Assembly: GCF_011742875.1 (NCBI RefSeq)
Contig: NZ_JAAQTL010000001.1
Location: forward strand, 1,798,001-1,862,000
Source of the DNA: Luteibacter yeojuensis
GTDB lineage: Bacteria; Pseudomonadota; Gammaproteobacteria; Xanthomonadales; Rhodanobacteraceae
DNA: 64,000 nucleotides
Reading direction: 5' to 3'
Numbering within the stretch: position 1 is the first letter of the stretch; each line of letters opens with the position of its first letter. A model generated the notes under the pieces. The model was not told where the DNA came from. It worked only from the letters and a program-made list of their open reading frames with translations, and searched no databases. A program made the position numbers and the translations under genes. Positions 11,557-21,807 of the stretch are shown here, piece after piece.

Positions 11557-12173
11557 TCGGCCTTCGCGGCAAACGTGGTTTCGATGATGCGGATGGCGTT
11601 GGAATTGTTGCCCATGCCACGCGCGGTGATCCGGTAAAGGTGACGGCTGGTGCTGGTATTGCCCGTACCGGTGGAGGAAGTCACGCCGGACTCATGCTGC
11701 GGACCGGAGTTCTGCGGCAGGTCGAGGCCCAGGTCCTCGATGATGTAATAAGGATTGCTGCCCAGCCCAAACGTCTTGTCCGAGCTCGCCGCAGTGAGGT
11801 CCGTGGCGTCGTATTCCGTGGCGCCATCGGTCACCCAACCCGTGGAATTGCGGAAGACCTGGACCTTGGACGTGGCGGGTGCGTTCGGATCGTACTGGTA
11901 GCAGCTCGAGTATGCGCCGCTGCCGCACTGGATCTGCGCGCTCTTGCTCGAGCTCGACCGCCATAGCTGCCATTCCACGCCGCGGATGGCGGATTCGGCG
12001 CTCCACTCGGCGAGCTGCGCATTGCGGAGACCGCCGGCCAGCTTCTGCTGCAGCAGCGACGTGCCGGAGGCGCTGACGGCGAGCATCGTGATCAGCAGCA
12101 GGAAGATCAGGGCGACGACGAGCACCACGCCTTGCTGGCGGCGGGGAGCGTTGAAATCGAAGTGACGGTTCAT
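11553..12173 (-). CDS. pilX: PilX minor pilin
   Basis: 206 residues with the PilX N-terminal signature (QQGVVLVVALIFLLLITML), a prepilin-like segment in which the residue after the cleavage Gly is Val, and a conserved QKLAGGLRNAQLA just after the helix. The globular part has a Cys pair near residues 83 and 91. It is part of the pilV-W-X-Y1-E-fimT operon, 18 bp after pilW, and its stop overlaps pilY1. The predicted role is a minor pilin in the pilus priming/tip complex. Confidence 0.92.
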   Translation of the reverse strand: MNRHFDFNAPRRQQGVVLVVALIFLLLITMLAVSASGTSLLQQKLAGGLRNAQLAEWSAESAIRGVEWQLWRSSSSKSAQIQCGSGAYSSCYQYDPNAPATSKVQVFRNSTGWVTDGATEYDATDLTAASSDKTFGLGSNPYYIIEDLGLDLPQNSGPQHESGVTSSTGTGNTSTSRHLYRITARGMGNNSNAIRIIETTFAAKAE

Positions 12174-12191
12174 GGCGTGGTGTCCTCGCCG

Positions 12192-13517
12192 TTACGGGTT
12201 GTAGTTGCGCATCATGACCAGCGTGCCGAACTGGCGGCGCAGCATCTGGTTCGGGAAGCCCTGTTCGGACGGCGCGATGCCGTTGTCGCCGCGGTCGTCG
12301 GGCGCCTTCGGCGTCGTGTTGCCCTCGGGCGAATACGCGTAGGCGATATCCGGGCCTTGCAGCGTGTAGAGCGGCGCCTGGCCGTCCATCAGCAGGTTCA
12401 CTTCCACGGTCTTCAGAGCGCGCCAGAGGCAACCCTGGTCGGTCGCGGTCGAACCGGGCGGTCCCGTCGGGCAATCGATGGTGTTGGCGGCGCGCGAATC
12501 GACTTCGTCCGCGGTCAGGTAATGCAGGAGGCCGTTCGCATCCTCGATGCCGTAGGTGAAGTCGAGGCGTTCGGTGCCGCGCACCAGTTCCTGGCAGGCC
12601 GGCGTGTTGCCGCTGTCGCAACGCATGAGCGCACCCGTCTTGGCGCCGGTCTCGGTGCCGTCGTCGCTCACCACCTGGAGGAAATAGGTGATGGTGCGGA
12701 AATCGGTCTTCATGCGGAAGAACCGCGGGGCCGACTGCGGCGTGAGGGCGCGCGGCGCGGAGAAGTTGCCTGCGGTGTCCACCGGCACGAAGTCCGGATT
12801 GCCCGTGGTCTGGAAGATCTGCGCGGTGGAGCAGTCGGCCAGCATCATGAATTCATTGTCGGCGATACCATCGAGCTTCGCCTCGCCAAGGGCGGTCTTC
12901 GGCTCGATGTGGATGGAGCTGATCAGGCCGTTGTTGCCGACGACCGTACTCGCGCCACCGATGGCCCAGCCGCGGCCCGAATCCACGTAGCGCAACTGCA
13001 ACACCGCCGCGCCCTTCACGCGGTCGCCGACCTTGTCGCCCATCGCGGGGACGCCGTCGTCCGCCGTTGGCGGGCTGTCGGGGGCGCAGGTGCTCTTCGT
13101 GCAGTCGAAGCCGCGCATGTAGAAGAACGAGGGCAACGAATAGGCCGCCGTGGGTTTCGCCGGGTACGGATCGCCCCAGGGCGTGGTGTTCTGCGGGAAG
13201 GTGAGATCCTTGGCGAGCACCGTCGGCGAGCGCAGGGAATCGAGCGCGACACCGCTCTTGTCGGCCACCGTGGCTACACCGCTGGTGCCGCTGCAGTACT
13301 GTGCGCCGGCCATCTTCAGGTCGCTGGCGATACGCGTGACCGCGAAGCGCCCTTCTTCCTGCAGGCGCGCGAGCTGGGTCTGCGCGCGGTTGCTCGACGA
13401 TGTGGAAAGGAACACCGTGACGATGCCACCGGCGACGATGAGGCCGAGCACCAGCGCCACCATCAACTCGACCAGGGTGACGCCGCGGACGCGCCGCGAG
13501 GAACGGAACAGAGTCAT
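12192..13517 (-). CDS. pilW: PilW minor pilin
   Basis: 441 residues. Class III-type leader ending RRVRG, then VTLVELMVALVLGLIV with mature Glu5, followed by a large globular domain with many Cys residues (QYCSG near 92, a pair near 147). Length and the LARLQEEGRFA motif after the helix fit PilW of the type IV pilus. The start ATG at 13517 overlaps the pilV stop (ATGA). Predicted to act in the minor-pilin complex with PilV and PilX. Confidence 0.92.
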   Translation of the reverse strand: MTLFRSSRRVRGVTLVELMVALVLGLIVAGGIVTVFLSTSSSNRAQTQLARLQEEGRFAVTRIASDLKMAGAQYCSGTSGVATVADKSGVALDSLRSPTVLAKDLTFPQNTTPWGDPYPAKPTAAYSLPSFFYMRGFDCTKSTCAPDSPPTADDGVPAMGDKVGDRVKGAAVLQLRYVDSGRGWAIGGASTVVGNNGLISSIHIEPKTALGEAKLDGIADNEFMMLADCSTAQIFQTTGNPDFVPVDTAGNFSAPRALTPQSAPRFFRMKTDFRTITYFLQVVSDDGTETGAKTGALMRCDSGNTPACQELVRGTERLDFTYGIEDANGLLHYLTADEVDSRAANTIDCPTGPPGSTATDQGCLWRALKTVEVNLLMDGQAPLYTLQGPDIAYAYSPEGNTTPKAPDDRGDNGIAPSEQGFPNQMLRRQFGTLVMMRNYNP

Positions 13518-14056
13518 GGCTCGAACACCCAGGTAAAGGATTGCAGGTTCCCGGCCGCGACCTTGTCGTCGCCGCCGGTGAGGCCACGCTCGGCCCAGGT
13601 GATCGTCATCGTGCAGGTGCCGTTATAGGGAGGACGTTTGGAATACAGCGACGAGTCGGGGGGATTCGCTCCCTTGACGCACTGGATGCTGGTCGGTCCG
13701 ACCGCCGGCAGCGAGTCCTTCAGCTGCTGGCTCCACACGATCTGGTCGCGCAAGGCGACGTCCGCCGGGGCACAGCCCTTGCTGGCGTCGCAGACGGGCA
13801 GCGTGCCGCTGATCGGATAGTTCGTGGAATCGTATTTCGCGTTCCACAACCCGAGCGGATTGGCGCGCATGCGATCGGCCATGCTGTTGGCCAGGAACGT
13901 GACCTGCGTGCGGACGAGGGCGGAGGCATTGGACTTCGTGGCGGTGATCAGAAGGCCGCCCAGGCCGATCAGGCCGATCGTGAAGATCAGCACCGCGACC
14001 AGGACTTCGATCATCGACACACCGCGCTGCGCGCGCGGCGACGGGACGTGGATCAC
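13514..14056 (-). CDS. pilV: PilV minor pilin
   Basis: 180 residues from a GTG at 14056 that has a strong GGGGGAAG ribosome site 7 bp away. A TTG six codons upstream gives a longer frame, but that codon overlaps the ribosome site. Leader ends AQRG, then VSMIEVLVAVLIFTIG with mature Glu5; the helix continues into LLITATKSNASALVR, as in PilV. It is the first gene of the six-gene minor-pilin operon. The 180 bp upstream hold no obvious sigma-70 or sigma-54 consensus; one imperfect palindrome (near 14124-14140) is visible. Confidence 0.9.
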   Translation of the reverse strand: MIHVPSPRAQRGVSMIEVLVAVLIFTIGLIGLGGLLITATKSNASALVRTQVTFLANSMADRMRANPLGLWNAKYDSTNYPISGTLPVCDASKGCAPADVALRDQIVWSQQLKDSLPAVGPTSIQCVKGANPPDSSLYSKRPPYNGTCTMTITWAERGLTGGDDKVAAGNLQSFTWVFEP

Positions 14057-14206
14057 GCTGGCTTCCCCCAACAACCATTCGGACGACCTGACGGTAACTA
14101 AACCTGAATGGAATGCCGAGCTTCAGCCGACGGTCGGCCGAATTATTCCGACAAGCGGCGTCCACCCCGCGGCGACCTGCCATTCACGGCCGCGCGCGCC
14201 CGATAG

Positions 14207-14422
<216 letters not shown>

Positions 14423-14539
14423 ACGGTCATCGACCGACACGACGCCGCGTGTTCCACAGACACGACGGCGTCCCGTACGCATAACGAAGCGGTCACGGAA
14501 ACACGGGGAGAATGAGCGGGCTAAGAAGGAGTCCGTTCC

Positions 14540-14800
14540 GTGCTTGCGCAGTATGTCTTTTCGTCACCCGATACACCGTTCCGCATCGTCCGCCACGGGC
14601 ACCGCTGGCGCGCCCTCCGCGGCGACATCGAAGTCGGCCGCTACGATCTTCCCGAAGATGCCGTGCGCGACCTCCGCGAGCGGCATCCGTCCGCGCGCCT
14701 GCCGCGTCGCCTCGGCGACTGGCGGTTCATCCCCGATGCGCCGCTCCGGCATCTTCCACCGCCCAGCCCCTCCGCCCTCGCGCGTCTGTCACTGGCCTGA
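14540..14800 (+). CDS. Small hypothetical protein
   Basis: 86 residues from a GTG preceded by AAGAAGGA about 9 bp upstream. Arg-rich and soluble, with a compact-looking first half (FRIVRHGHRWRALRGD, then EVGRYDLPEDAVRDL) and a Pro-rich end. I do not recognise a family. It runs convergently with the acetyltransferase at 14833. The good ribosome site and protein-like composition favour a real gene over a chance frame; the overlapping 14544 frame looks random. Confidence 0.6.
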   Translation: MLAQYVFSSPDTPFRIVRHGHRWRALRGDIEVGRYDLPEDAVRDLRERHPSARLPRRLGDWRFIPDAPLRHLPPPSPSALARLSLA

Positions 14801-14832
14801 ACGTGCCATCGGCGGCTCGCGCCGAATACCCA

Positions 14833-15390
14833 TCATTTGAACGGCCACTCCCGGGCCAGTAACGCGAACACGACATCGTCCGTCCACTCGCCGCGCACGA
14901 GGCAGCTCTCCACGTGGTGCGCCTCCTGGCGGAAACCCAGCGAACGCAGCAGCGCCATGCTGGCGACGTTGCGCGGATCGACGGAACCCACCGCGCGGCG
15001 GTAGCCCCATGCGCCGAAGGCGAGATCGAGGACCGCACCCAGCGCTTCGCGCGCATATCCCCTTCCCTGCCGCGCCGGCATCAGCGTGACGCCGAATTCG
15101 ATGGCATCGACATGGCGGGCCGGAAAGTGGATGCCGAGATCCCCGACAAGCTCGCCCGATGCCCGTTCGCGGATGGCCAGCTGGAACCAGCTGTCGGGTG
15201 CCGCGAACGCCTGGCCGGACTGCTTGGCGATGAACGCCTCCACCTCCGCCAGTTCGCCGGGTTTCCAGCCCTGGAATCGCGCCACGGCGTCATCGCCCCG
15301 GTAGGCGTACAACACGGGGGCGTCGTCGGCCGCGAGCCGGTCGAGGCGCAGGCGGGGCGTGGCGATGGCAGTGAAGTCGAGGTCGTCCAT
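14833..15390 (-). CDS. GNAT-family N-acetyltransferase (RimJ/RimL type)
   Basis: 185 residues from the ATG at 15390 (GAGGAT ribosome site). Family features are TPRLRLDRLAADD at the start, an acetyl-CoA loop of the form RQGRGYAREAL near residue 110, and the downstream VDPRNVASMALLRSLGF typical of RimJ/RimL-like enzymes. It would transfer acetyl from acetyl-CoA to an amine, such as a ribosomal protein N-terminus or a small molecule. The acceptor cannot be read from sequence. Divergent from the GFA-family gene at 15443. Confidence 0.88.
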   Translation of the reverse strand: MDDLDFTAIATPRLRLDRLAADDAPVLYAYRGDDAVARFQGWKPGELAEVEAFIAKQSGQAFAAPDSWFQLAIRERASGELVGDLGIHFPARHVDAIEFGVTLMPARQGRGYAREALGAVLDLAFGAWGYRRAVGSVDPRNVASMALLRSLGFRQEAHHVESCLVRGEWTDDVVFALLAREWPFK

Positions 15391-15442
15391 TCCAGTATCC
15401 TCTTCGGATTCTGCTTTCCCCCGCAAGTCAGGAGTGGATACC

Positions 15443-15883
15443 TTGAGTGCGATTACCGGTGGCTGCCGCTGCGGGCAGGTGAGATATGCGCTTTCCATGG
15501 AGGCGCTGCCGCCCAGCTACGCCTGCCATTGCCTCGACTGCCAGACCTGGACGGGCGTCGCCTTCAGCCAGAGCTGCGTGCTGCCCGGCGATACGCTGAG
15601 GGTCACGGGGGAGGTTGCGATCTACGAACTCGAAGGCACTCAAGGCCGGGTGTCGCGCCAGCGCATCTGCCCCACGTGCCATACCCGGGTCTACAACACG
15701 AATTCGGGACACGGTTTCGCGGTGCTGCGCGCCGGCACCCTGGACCGCAGCAACGAACTCGACTGCGTCGCCCACATGTGGACACGCCGCAAGCAGGCCT
15801 GGATAACGATTCCGCCCGGCGTGCGCACGTGGCCCGAGGCACCCGCGATGGGCGAACTCGCCGGCGCACTCGGGCTCGGATAG
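15443..15883 (+). CDS. GFA-family zinc protein (glutathione-dependent formaldehyde-activating enzyme-like)
   Basis: 146 residues from a TTG at 15443, chosen because CAGGAG lies 8 bp upstream; the frame is open back to 15359. Zinc-binding Cys motifs of the GFA/CENP-V fold are in order: GGCRCGQVRY (residues 5-14), CHCLDCQ (about 30-36) and CPTCHTRVYN (about 74-83). Some members bind glutathione or formaldehyde adducts, but most are uncharacterised, so the substrate is open. It is followed by a REP variant, then a bidirectional terminator shared with tRNA-Thr. Confidence 0.87.
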   Translation: MSAITGGCRCGQVRYALSMEALPPSYACHCLDCQTWTGVAFSQSCVLPGDTLRVTGEVAIYELEGTQGRVSRQRICPTCHTRVYNTNSGHGFAVLRAGTLDRSNELDCVAHMWTRRKQAWITIPPGVRTWPEAPAMGELAGALGLG

Positions 15884-15890
15884 GCGCAGA

Positions 15891-15926
15891 CTTTGTGGGC
15901 ACCGCTGAAGCGGCTCCCACACAAAG
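15891..15926. repeat. GTGG-type REP variant
   Basis: An imperfect hairpin, CTTTGTGGGCACCGCT on one side and AGCGGCTCCCACACAAAG on the other. On the minus strand it reads GTGGGAGCCGCT, the GTGG version of the GTAG elements elsewhere in the window, so it belongs to a related but separate REP subfamily. Confidence 0.65.
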
Positions 15927-15964
15927 CGTCCCCTGTGGGCAGTTCGCGCTTCATGGAAACAAAA

Positions 15965-15984
15965 AAACCCGCGGCAGCGGGTTT
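15965..15984. terminator. Bidirectional rho-independent terminator
   Basis: An 8-bp stem AAACCCGC/GCGGGTTT with loop GGCA is flanked by A-rich and T-rich runs. It can stop transcription from the GFA gene on the plus strand and from tRNA-Thr on the minus strand. Confidence 0.8.
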
Positions 15985-16032
15985 CTTTGTTTCCTCCGGG
16001 ACCGCGCAGTGGCAGTTCGGGAGGGAATTCGG

Positions 16033-16108
16033 TGGTGCCGGAAATAGGAATCGAACCTACGACCTCATCATTACGAATGACGCGCTCTACCAACTGAGCT
16101 ATTCCGGC
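16033..16108 (-). tRNA. tRNA-Thr (anticodon CGT)
   Basis: A 76-nt cloverleaf with encoded CCA. The acceptor GCCGGAA pairs with TTCCGGC, the D-arm is GCTC/GAGC, the anticodon stem is GTCAT/ATGAT with loop TCGTA centred on CGT, and the T-arm is GTAGG/CCTAT (with one G-T pair) around TTCGATT. Confidence 0.96.
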
Positions 16109-16162
16109 GAGAAGCGGAATTCTAGGGGAACCCCGGGGCGCCGTGCAAGCCTTGGGCGGCCC

Positions 16163-17104
16163 TCAACCGGCCAGGCGCAGTTCCTTCGGCAGCGCGAAGG
16201 TGATGTTCTCGGCCTCGCCGTCGAGTTCGCGGACACTGCCCGAGCCCCAGGACTGCAGGCGGGCTATCACCTCCTGGACCAGCTTCTCGGGAGCCGAGGC
16301 GCCGGCGGTGACGCCGATGCGCGACTTGCCGTCCAGCCAGCTGCGCTCGATGTGCTCGGCGCCGTCGATCAGGTGGGAGGTGACGCCCCGCTTCTCGGCC
16401 AGCTCCTTCAGGCGGTTGGAGTTGGAACTGTTGACCGAACCCACGACGAGCACGAGGTCCACGGCGTCGGCCAGGCGGCGCACGGCGTCCTGGCGGTTCT
16501 GCGTGGCGTAGCAGATGTCGTCCTTGCGGGGGCCTTCGATGGTCGCGAACTTCGCGCGCAACGCGCCGATGATGGCGATGGTGTCGTCCACCGACAACGT
16601 GGTCTGCGTGACGAAGGCCAGCTTGTCCGGCTGCCGGGGCTCCAACGCCTCGACGTCTTCCACGGATTCGACCAGGTAGATGCTGCCGCTGTTGGCCGGG
16701 TTCCACTGACCCATGGTGCCTTCCACCTCGGGATGGCCAGCGTGGCCGATCAGCACCACGTCGTGGCCGGCGCGGCCGAGGCGCGCGACTTCCATGTGCA
16801 CCTTCGTCACCAGCGGACAGGTGGCGTCGAACACGTTGAGGCGACGGCGGTCGGCCTCCTCGCGTACGGACTTCGGCACGCCGTGGGCGCTGAAGATCAC
16901 CGTGGAACCGTCCGGCACCTCGTCCAGTTCCTCGACGAACACCGCGCCGTCGGCGCGCAGGCGCTCCACGACGTAACGGTTGTGCACGACTTCGTGGCGC
17001 ACGTAAATCGGCGCGCCATAGGATTCGAGGGCGCGTTCGACGATGGCGATGGCGCGATCGACACCGGCGCAGAAACCGCGGGGATTGGCGAGGACGATGT
17101 CCAA
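16163..17104 (-). CDS. ispH: 4-hydroxy-3-methylbut-2-enyl diphosphate reductase
   Basis: 313 residues. Last enzyme of the MEP isoprenoid pathway; a [4Fe-4S] protein that makes IPP and DMAPP. The cluster Cys are visible in [12 protein letters not shown] (Cys12), DATCPLV (near 95) and in [19 protein letters not shown] motifs with the conserved Cys near 194 (ICYATQNRQ). The EEAD and SAHGVP stretches are also family marks. It follows lspA on the same strand after a 189-bp gap occupied by a REP element, and precedes tRNA-Thr. The lspA-ispH neighbourhood is classical, but the fkpB gene often found between them is missing. Confidence 0.97.
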   Translation of the reverse strand: MDIVLANPRGFCAGVDRAIAIVERALESYGAPIYVRHEVVHNRYVVERLRADGAVFVEELDEVPDGSTVIFSAHGVPKSVREEADRRRLNVFDATCPLVTKVHMEVARLGRAGHDVVLIGHAGHPEVEGTMGQWNPANSGSIYLVESVEDVEALEPRQPDKLAFVTQTTLSVDDTIAIIGALRAKFATIEGPRKDDICYATQNRQDAVRRLADAVDLVLVVGSVNSSNSNRLKELAEKRGVTSHLIDGAEHIERSWLDGKSRIGVTAGASAPEKLVQEVIARLQSWGSGSVRELDGEAENITFALPKELRLAG

Positions 17105-17198
17105 GGGGAACCTCGGAGGCCGCTGAGGCCTGGTTGCGGGCTTGAGCGCCGTCGGGCGCAGGAACCAGGCGATTATCGCACGAGGTCGGGGAGCTCGC

Positions 17199-17275
17199 TG
17201 TAGGAGCCGCTATAGCGGCGAGGGAACCTCGCGACACCCCCGCAGGTTGGTCTCGCCGCTATGGCGGCTCCTACA
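17199..17275. repeat. REP/BIME-like inverted repeat, copy 2
   Basis: The same facing 24-bp arms as copy 1, around a shorter centre. The right arm reads GCCGCTATGGCGGC, one base off the palindrome. It lies between lspA and ispH, which run in the same direction. Confidence 0.9.
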
Positions 17276-17293
17276 GCCCATATGCGTCCTTGG

Positions 17294-17812
17294 TCAGGGT
17301 GAGACGGGCTTCTGCGATCCGCCGAACATGCTGAACACGATCAGGGCCACGGCGCCGACGCTGATGGCCGAATCGGCGACATTGAACACCGGAAAGGGAT
17401 AGCTGCCCAGGAAGACCTGGATGAAATCGGTGACCTTGGCCGCATGCAGCCGGTCGATGACGTTGCCCAGCGCGCCCCCGAGGATCAGCGCCAGCGGTGC
17501 CGCGGTGCGCCAGTCGCCGCGTGGCGTGCGGGAGAGCCACACGCCCAGCGTGGCGCTCACTGCCACGGCCAGCAGCACGAAGAACCAGCGCTGCCAGCCG
17601 GCGCTGTCCGCCAGGAAGCTGAACGCGGCGCCCGTGTTGAAGGTGAGCGTCCAGTTCAGGATGCCGGGGATCACCGGGTGCGGCGTCTCCGCCGGCTGCA
17701 GGGCCGTGAGCGCCCACCACTTCGTCAGCTGGTCGAGCACGATCATGGCGGCGGCGAGCCACAGCCAGGACAGGGCGTTGGGTTTCGGGCGTACGGTCAT
17801 TCGGAAAGCCAT
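17294..17812 (-). CDS. lspA: Lipoprotein signal peptidase (signal peptidase II)
   Basis: 172 residues with four membrane segments. The aspartyl protease of the inner membrane that removes signal peptides from diacylglyceryl-modified prolipoproteins. The two catalytic Asp lie in GNVIDRL (near residue 120) and FNVADSAI (near 145); NTGAAFSF is another family motif. ATG at 17812 or 17800 are both possible starts. It follows ileS by 54 bp in the ribF-ileS-lspA series. Its partner Lgt is encoded at 45297. Confidence 0.96.
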   Translation of the reverse strand: MAFRMTVRPKPNALSWLWLAAAMIVLDQLTKWWALTALQPAETPHPVIPGILNWTLTFNTGAAFSFLADSAGWQRWFFVLLAVAVSATLGVWLSRTPRGDWRTAAPLALILGGALGNVIDRLHAAKVTDFIQVFLGSYPFPVFNVADSAISVGAVALIVFSMFGGSQKPVSP

Positions 17813-17866
17813 TGGCGGACAGGAACCCGCGCCGCCGGGCGGCGCGGGTGCTCGGGTATCGGCCGG

Positions 17867-20755
17867 TCAGAACCAGCGGCGGTCCTCGCCCTGCCCCGTC
17901 ACGTTCGTCACGCAGCGGCCGCAGATCTCGGGGTGCGCCGGATCGACACCGACATCGGCGCGATGCTGCCAGCAACGGATGCACTTGACGGCGTCGCTGA
18001 CCGCGGCAGATACGTAAACCTCCGCCCCGTCGAGTTCCACGCGCTCCGCCGTGGCCGGCCGGCTCTCGAGGGGAGCCAGCGCCACGTCCGAGGTGATGAA
18101 GAAAAAGCGTAGTTCGGACGCGGATTCGGCCAAGGCCGCCTGCGTCGCCAAGTCGGCGTGGATCGCGAGCGTGGCGTCGAGCGAGGCGCCGATCTGGCCC
18201 GCCTTGCGCATGCCCTCCAGCACGCGCGAAGCAGTCTCGCGGATCGCCAGCAGCGTCGCCCACCAGCCGCGCGCATCGCCGTCCTGGCGCACATCGAGGC
18301 CGTCGTAGAAGGTCTCGAACAGCACCGACTCGCCACGCGTGCCGGGCATGTGCGCCCAGGCTTCCTCGGCGGTGAAGCTGACGATCGGCGCGAGCCAGCG
18401 CAGCATCGCCTCGAGGATCCGGTACATCGCACTCTGCGCGCTGCGCCGGCCGAGGCTGTCCGTCGGCATCGTGTACAGACGGTCTTTCGTGATGTCGAGG
18501 TACAACGCACCGAGTTCGTTGGTGCAGAAGTTCTGCACGCGCTGGACGATCTCGGGAAAGTCGTAGCGCTCGTACGCGGCCACGATGGCGGCCTGCGCAT
18601 CGGCCGCCTGCTGCACGGCCCAGCGATCGAGCGCGAGGCACGCGTCGGTGGCAATCAGATGCTTGTCCGGATCGAATCCGTCGAGGTTGCCGAGCAGGAA
18701 GCGCGCCGTGTTGCGAATACGCCGGTAGGTATCGGCCACGCGCTTCAGGATCTCGTCCGAGAGCGACATCTCGTTGCGGTAATCGGTGGAGCAGATCCAC
18801 AGGCGCAGGATGTCGGCGCCGAGGGTCTTCATGATGTCCTGCGGCTCGATGCCGTTGCCCAGCGACTTGGACATCTTGCGGCCCTGCGCGTCCACGGTGA
18901 AGCCATGGGTCAGCACATGGTCGTACGGCGCGCGGCCGTGGATGGCCGCCGATGTCAGCAGCGAGGACTGGAACCAGCCGCGATGCTGGTCGGAGCCTTC
19001 GAGGTACATCACCTTGTATTCGCTGGCGTCGCCCGGCTGCAGCTCGGGGCGCGCGCCCAGCACGGCGAAATGGCTCACGCCGGAGTCGAACCATACGTCG
19101 AGGACGTCGGTCACCTTCTCGTACTTGTCGGCATCGTCGCCCAGCAGTTCGCGCGGATCGAGCGAGAACCAGCTGTCGATGCCCTCGAGCGCGACCTTCT
19201 GTGCCACCTTTTCCATGAGGGGCACGGTATCCGGGTGCGGCTCGTGGGTGTCCTTGTCGATGAACAGCGTGATCGGCACGCCCCAGGTACGCTGGCGCGA
19301 GATGCACCAGTCGGGACGGCCTTCGACCATGCCGGCGATGCGCTCCTCGCCCCAGCCCGGCACCCAGCGCACGGCCTTGATCGAAGTGAGCGCGGTACGG
19401 CGAAGATCGGCCTGTTCCATGCCGATGAACCACTGCGGCGTGGCGCGGAAGATCACCGGGGTCTTGTGCCGCCAGCAATGCGGGTAACTGTGCTTGAGCT
19501 TCGCCGAGGCGAGCAGCACGCGGCGATCGGCCAACAGCTTCACGATCTGGTCGTTGGCCTTCCAGATGTGCACGCCGGCGAAAGAAACGTCGCCCGCCAG
19601 CGGCAGGTCGGCGCGGTAGACGCCGCGACCGTCCACGTAGTTGAGCGTGCCGATGCCGTAGTTCTGGCCCACGGCGAAATCGTCCGCACCATGGTCCGGC
19701 GACGTGTGCACGGCACCCGTGCCGTCGTCGGCCGAAACGTGATCGCCGAGGATGATCGGCACCTGCCGGTCATAGAAAGGATGCCGCAGCTGCATGTTCT
19801 CGAGCGCCGCGCCCTGCACCCTGCCGAGCACGGCGTAGGTCGCGGAGCCCTGGACATCGCTCAATGGCTCGAACGCGTCGTATCGCTTGAGGGCGGCGAC
19901 CCACAGCGGCTCGGCGAGCACGAGCAGCTGGCGGCGCCCTTCCCTCTCGGGGCCTTCCACGAGGACATAGTCGATTTCGCCGCCCAGGGAGACCGCCTGG
20001 CTGGACGGCAGCGTCCAGGGCGTGGTCGTCCAGATGGGCACGGCCACGATGGCGTCGCCCACGTCGACACCGAATTCGGCACCGATTTCCTTCGGATGGA
20101 CGGCGTCGTACGCCACGTCCACCGCGGGAGATTCCTTGTCGGCGTATTCGATCTCCGCCTCGGCCAGCGCCGAGCCGCAATCGAAGCACCAGTACACCGG
20201 CTTGGCGCCGCGCACGACGTGCCCGTTGGCGACGATGCGCGCCAGCGCGCGGATCATGTCGGCCTCATAGGTGAAGTCGAGCGTGCGGTAAGGCTTTTCC
20301 CAATCGCCGAGCACGCCCAGGCGCTTGAAATCCACGCGCTGCAGGTCGATCTGCGCCATGGCGTATTCCCGGCACTTCTGCCGGAACGCGGCGGCATCGA
20401 GCTTGTCGCCCGCCTTGCCGAACTTCTTCTCGATGGCGATCTCGATGGGCAGGCCATGGCAGTCCCAGCCCGGCACGTACGGTGCGCGATAGCCGGCCAT
20501 CAGCCTGGACTTCACCACGACGTCCTTGAGCACCTTGTTGACCGCATGGCCCAGGTGGATCGCGCCGTTGGCGTACGGGGGGCCATCGTGCAGCACGAAG
20601 ACCTTGTCGCGCCCGGCGGTGCGCTCCTGGATCTGCGCGTAACGGCCCACGCGTTCCCACGTGGCCAGCCAGCCCGGCTCGCGCTTGGGCAGGTCGCCGC
20701 GCATCGGGAATGCCGTCTGCGGCAGGTTGATCGTGTTCTTGTAATCCTGGGTCAT
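17867..20755 (-). CDS. ileS: Isoleucyl-tRNA synthetase
   Basis: 962 residues from the ATG at 20755. Class I synthetase that charges tRNA-Ile and edits mischarged valine. HIGH motif as HLGH (residues 67-70), KMSKSLGNG (about residue 625), the CP1 editing insert between them (with [12 protein letters not shown]), and a C-terminal zinc finger with CIRC and CGRC. The start overlaps the ribF stop by 4 bp, so the two are translationally coupled. The open frame continues upstream to 23578 in random sequence and was trimmed at the conserved start [14 protein letters not shown]. Confidence 0.98.
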   Translation of the reverse strand: MTQDYKNTINLPQTAFPMRGDLPKREPGWLATWERVGRYAQIQERTAGRDKVFVLHDGPPYANGAIHLGHAVNKVLKDVVVKSRLMAGYRAPYVPGWDCHGLPIEIAIEKKFGKAGDKLDAAAFRQKCREYAMAQIDLQRVDFKRLGVLGDWEKPYRTLDFTYEADMIRALARIVANGHVVRGAKPVYWCFDCGSALAEAEIEYADKESPAVDVAYDAVHPKEIGAEFGVDVGDAIVAVPIWTTTPWTLPSSQAVSLGGEIDYVLVEGPEREGRRQLLVLAEPLWVAALKRYDAFEPLSDVQGSATYAVLGRVQGAALENMQLRHPFYDRQVPIILGDHVSADDGTGAVHTSPDHGADDFAVGQNYGIGTLNYVDGRGVYRADLPLAGDVSFAGVHIWKANDQIVKLLADRRVLLASAKLKHSYPHCWRHKTPVIFRATPQWFIGMEQADLRRTALTSIKAVRWVPGWGEERIAGMVEGRPDWCISRQRTWGVPITLFIDKDTHEPHPDTVPLMEKVAQKVALEGIDSWFSLDPRELLGDDADKYEKVTDVLDVWFDSGVSHFAVLGARPELQPGDASEYKVMYLEGSDQHRGWFQSSLLTSAAIHGRAPYDHVLTHGFTVDAQGRKMSKSLGNGIEPQDIMKTLGADILRLWICSTDYRNEMSLSDEILKRVADTYRRIRNTARFLLGNLDGFDPDKHLIATDACLALDRWAVQQAADAQAAIVAAYERYDFPEIVQRVQNFCTNELGALYLDITKDRLYTMPTDSLGRRSAQSAMYRILEAMLRWLAPIVSFTAEEAWAHMPGTRGESVLFETFYDGLDVRQDGDARGWWATLLAIRETASRVLEGMRKAGQIGASLDATLAIHADLATQAALAESASELRFFFITSDVALAPLESRPATAERVELDGAEVYVSAAVSDAVKCIRCWQHRADVGVDPAHPEICGRCVTNVTGQGEDRRWF

Positions 20756-21732
20756 CGCTGGGAACCGTAAGCTTCTGGGGCTTCGACAAGTATGGGGTTC
20801 ATCCCAAGGGCCTGCCGCGCGGCAATCTCGTCCTGGCGCATCTGCGCGGTAAGGGCGTCGAGACCGTCGAATTTTTCTTCGTCGCGCAGTTTCCGCACGA
20901 ACTCCACACCGATGCGCTGGCCGTAGAGGTCGCCGGAGAAATCGAACAGATGGGCTTCGAGCAGCGGTTCGCGCACCTCGTTCACCGTAGGGCGGAAGCC
21001 GAGGCTCGCCACGCCCGGCCAGCTGCACGGCCCGTCGCCGATGCCGATGCGCACGGCGAAGATGCCGTGGATCGGACTCACGCGGTCGCCGAGGTGTACG
21101 TTGGCGGTGGGATAGCCCAAGGTCCGCCCCAACTGCTTGCCGCGCTCCACGTGGCCGTCGATCACGAACGGCCGCCCGAGCAGCCGCGTGGCCGCGGCGA
21201 AGTCGCCCTCGGCCAGCAGCGTACGCACGCGCGAGGACGAGACCCGCTCGCCGTCGACGATCACCGGGGCCACCGCATGGGCGGTAAAGCCCAGGTCGGC
21301 GCCCATGGCCTGCAACAGGGCGAAATCGCCCCCGCGACGGTGACCGAAACGGAAATCCTCGCCGACCCACACTTCGCGGGCGGCCATGCGCCCGACGATG
21401 ACCTTGCGCACGAAGTCCTCGGCGGACATCTCGGTGAGCGCACGGTCGAAACGTAGCGACAGGAGTTCGCGGATGCCGGCAGCGGTCATACCCTCGGCCT
21501 TCTCGCGCACGCCCGAAAGGCGCGGCACCGGCTCCTTCGAGAAGAAGGCGCGGGGCAGCGGGTCGAATGTGATCACGGCGGGCAGCAGGGCCGCGGCTTC
21601 GGCACGCCGGCGCACCTCGACGAGGATGGCCTGGTGGCCCAGGTGCAGGCCGTCGAAGGCGCCGATCGCCACGATGCTGCCGCCGGGCGCGAGGCAGGGA
21701 CCGTCGACGTCGCGATGGAGTCGCAGCGTCAT
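20752..21732 (-). CDS. ribF: Bifunctional riboflavin kinase / FAD synthetase
   Basis: 326 residues. Makes FMN, then FAD, from riboflavin. The N-terminal nucleotidyltransferase domain has [15 protein letters not shown] (about residue 25), and the C-terminal kinase domain has [10 protein letters not shown] (about 205). Length is normal for the family (about 310-330). The order murJ, ribF, ileS, lspA on one strand is conserved in gammaproteobacteria. No FMN riboswitch is seen upstream. Confidence 0.96.
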   Translation of the reverse strand: MTLRLHRDVDGPCLAPGGSIVAIGAFDGLHLGHQAILVEVRRRAEAAALLPAVITFDPLPRAFFSKEPVPRLSGVREKAEGMTAAGIRELLSLRFDRALTEMSAEDFVRKVIVGRMAAREVWVGEDFRFGHRRGGDFALLQAMGADLGFTAHAVAPVIVDGERVSSSRVRTLLAEGDFAAATRLLGRPFVIDGHVERGKQLGRTLGYPTANVHLGDRVSPIHGIFAVRIGIGDGPCSWPGVASLGFRPTVNEVREPLLEAHLFDFSGDLYGQRIGVEFVRKLRDEEKFDGLDALTAQMRQDEIAARQALGMNPILVEAPEAYGSQR

Positions 21733-21807
21733 GCCGGGGCGCCCAGGAATCGATGCGGAATGAAAGCCATCGGACCAGTATAGCGGCCCGCAAGGCCGCC
21801 GCGACCG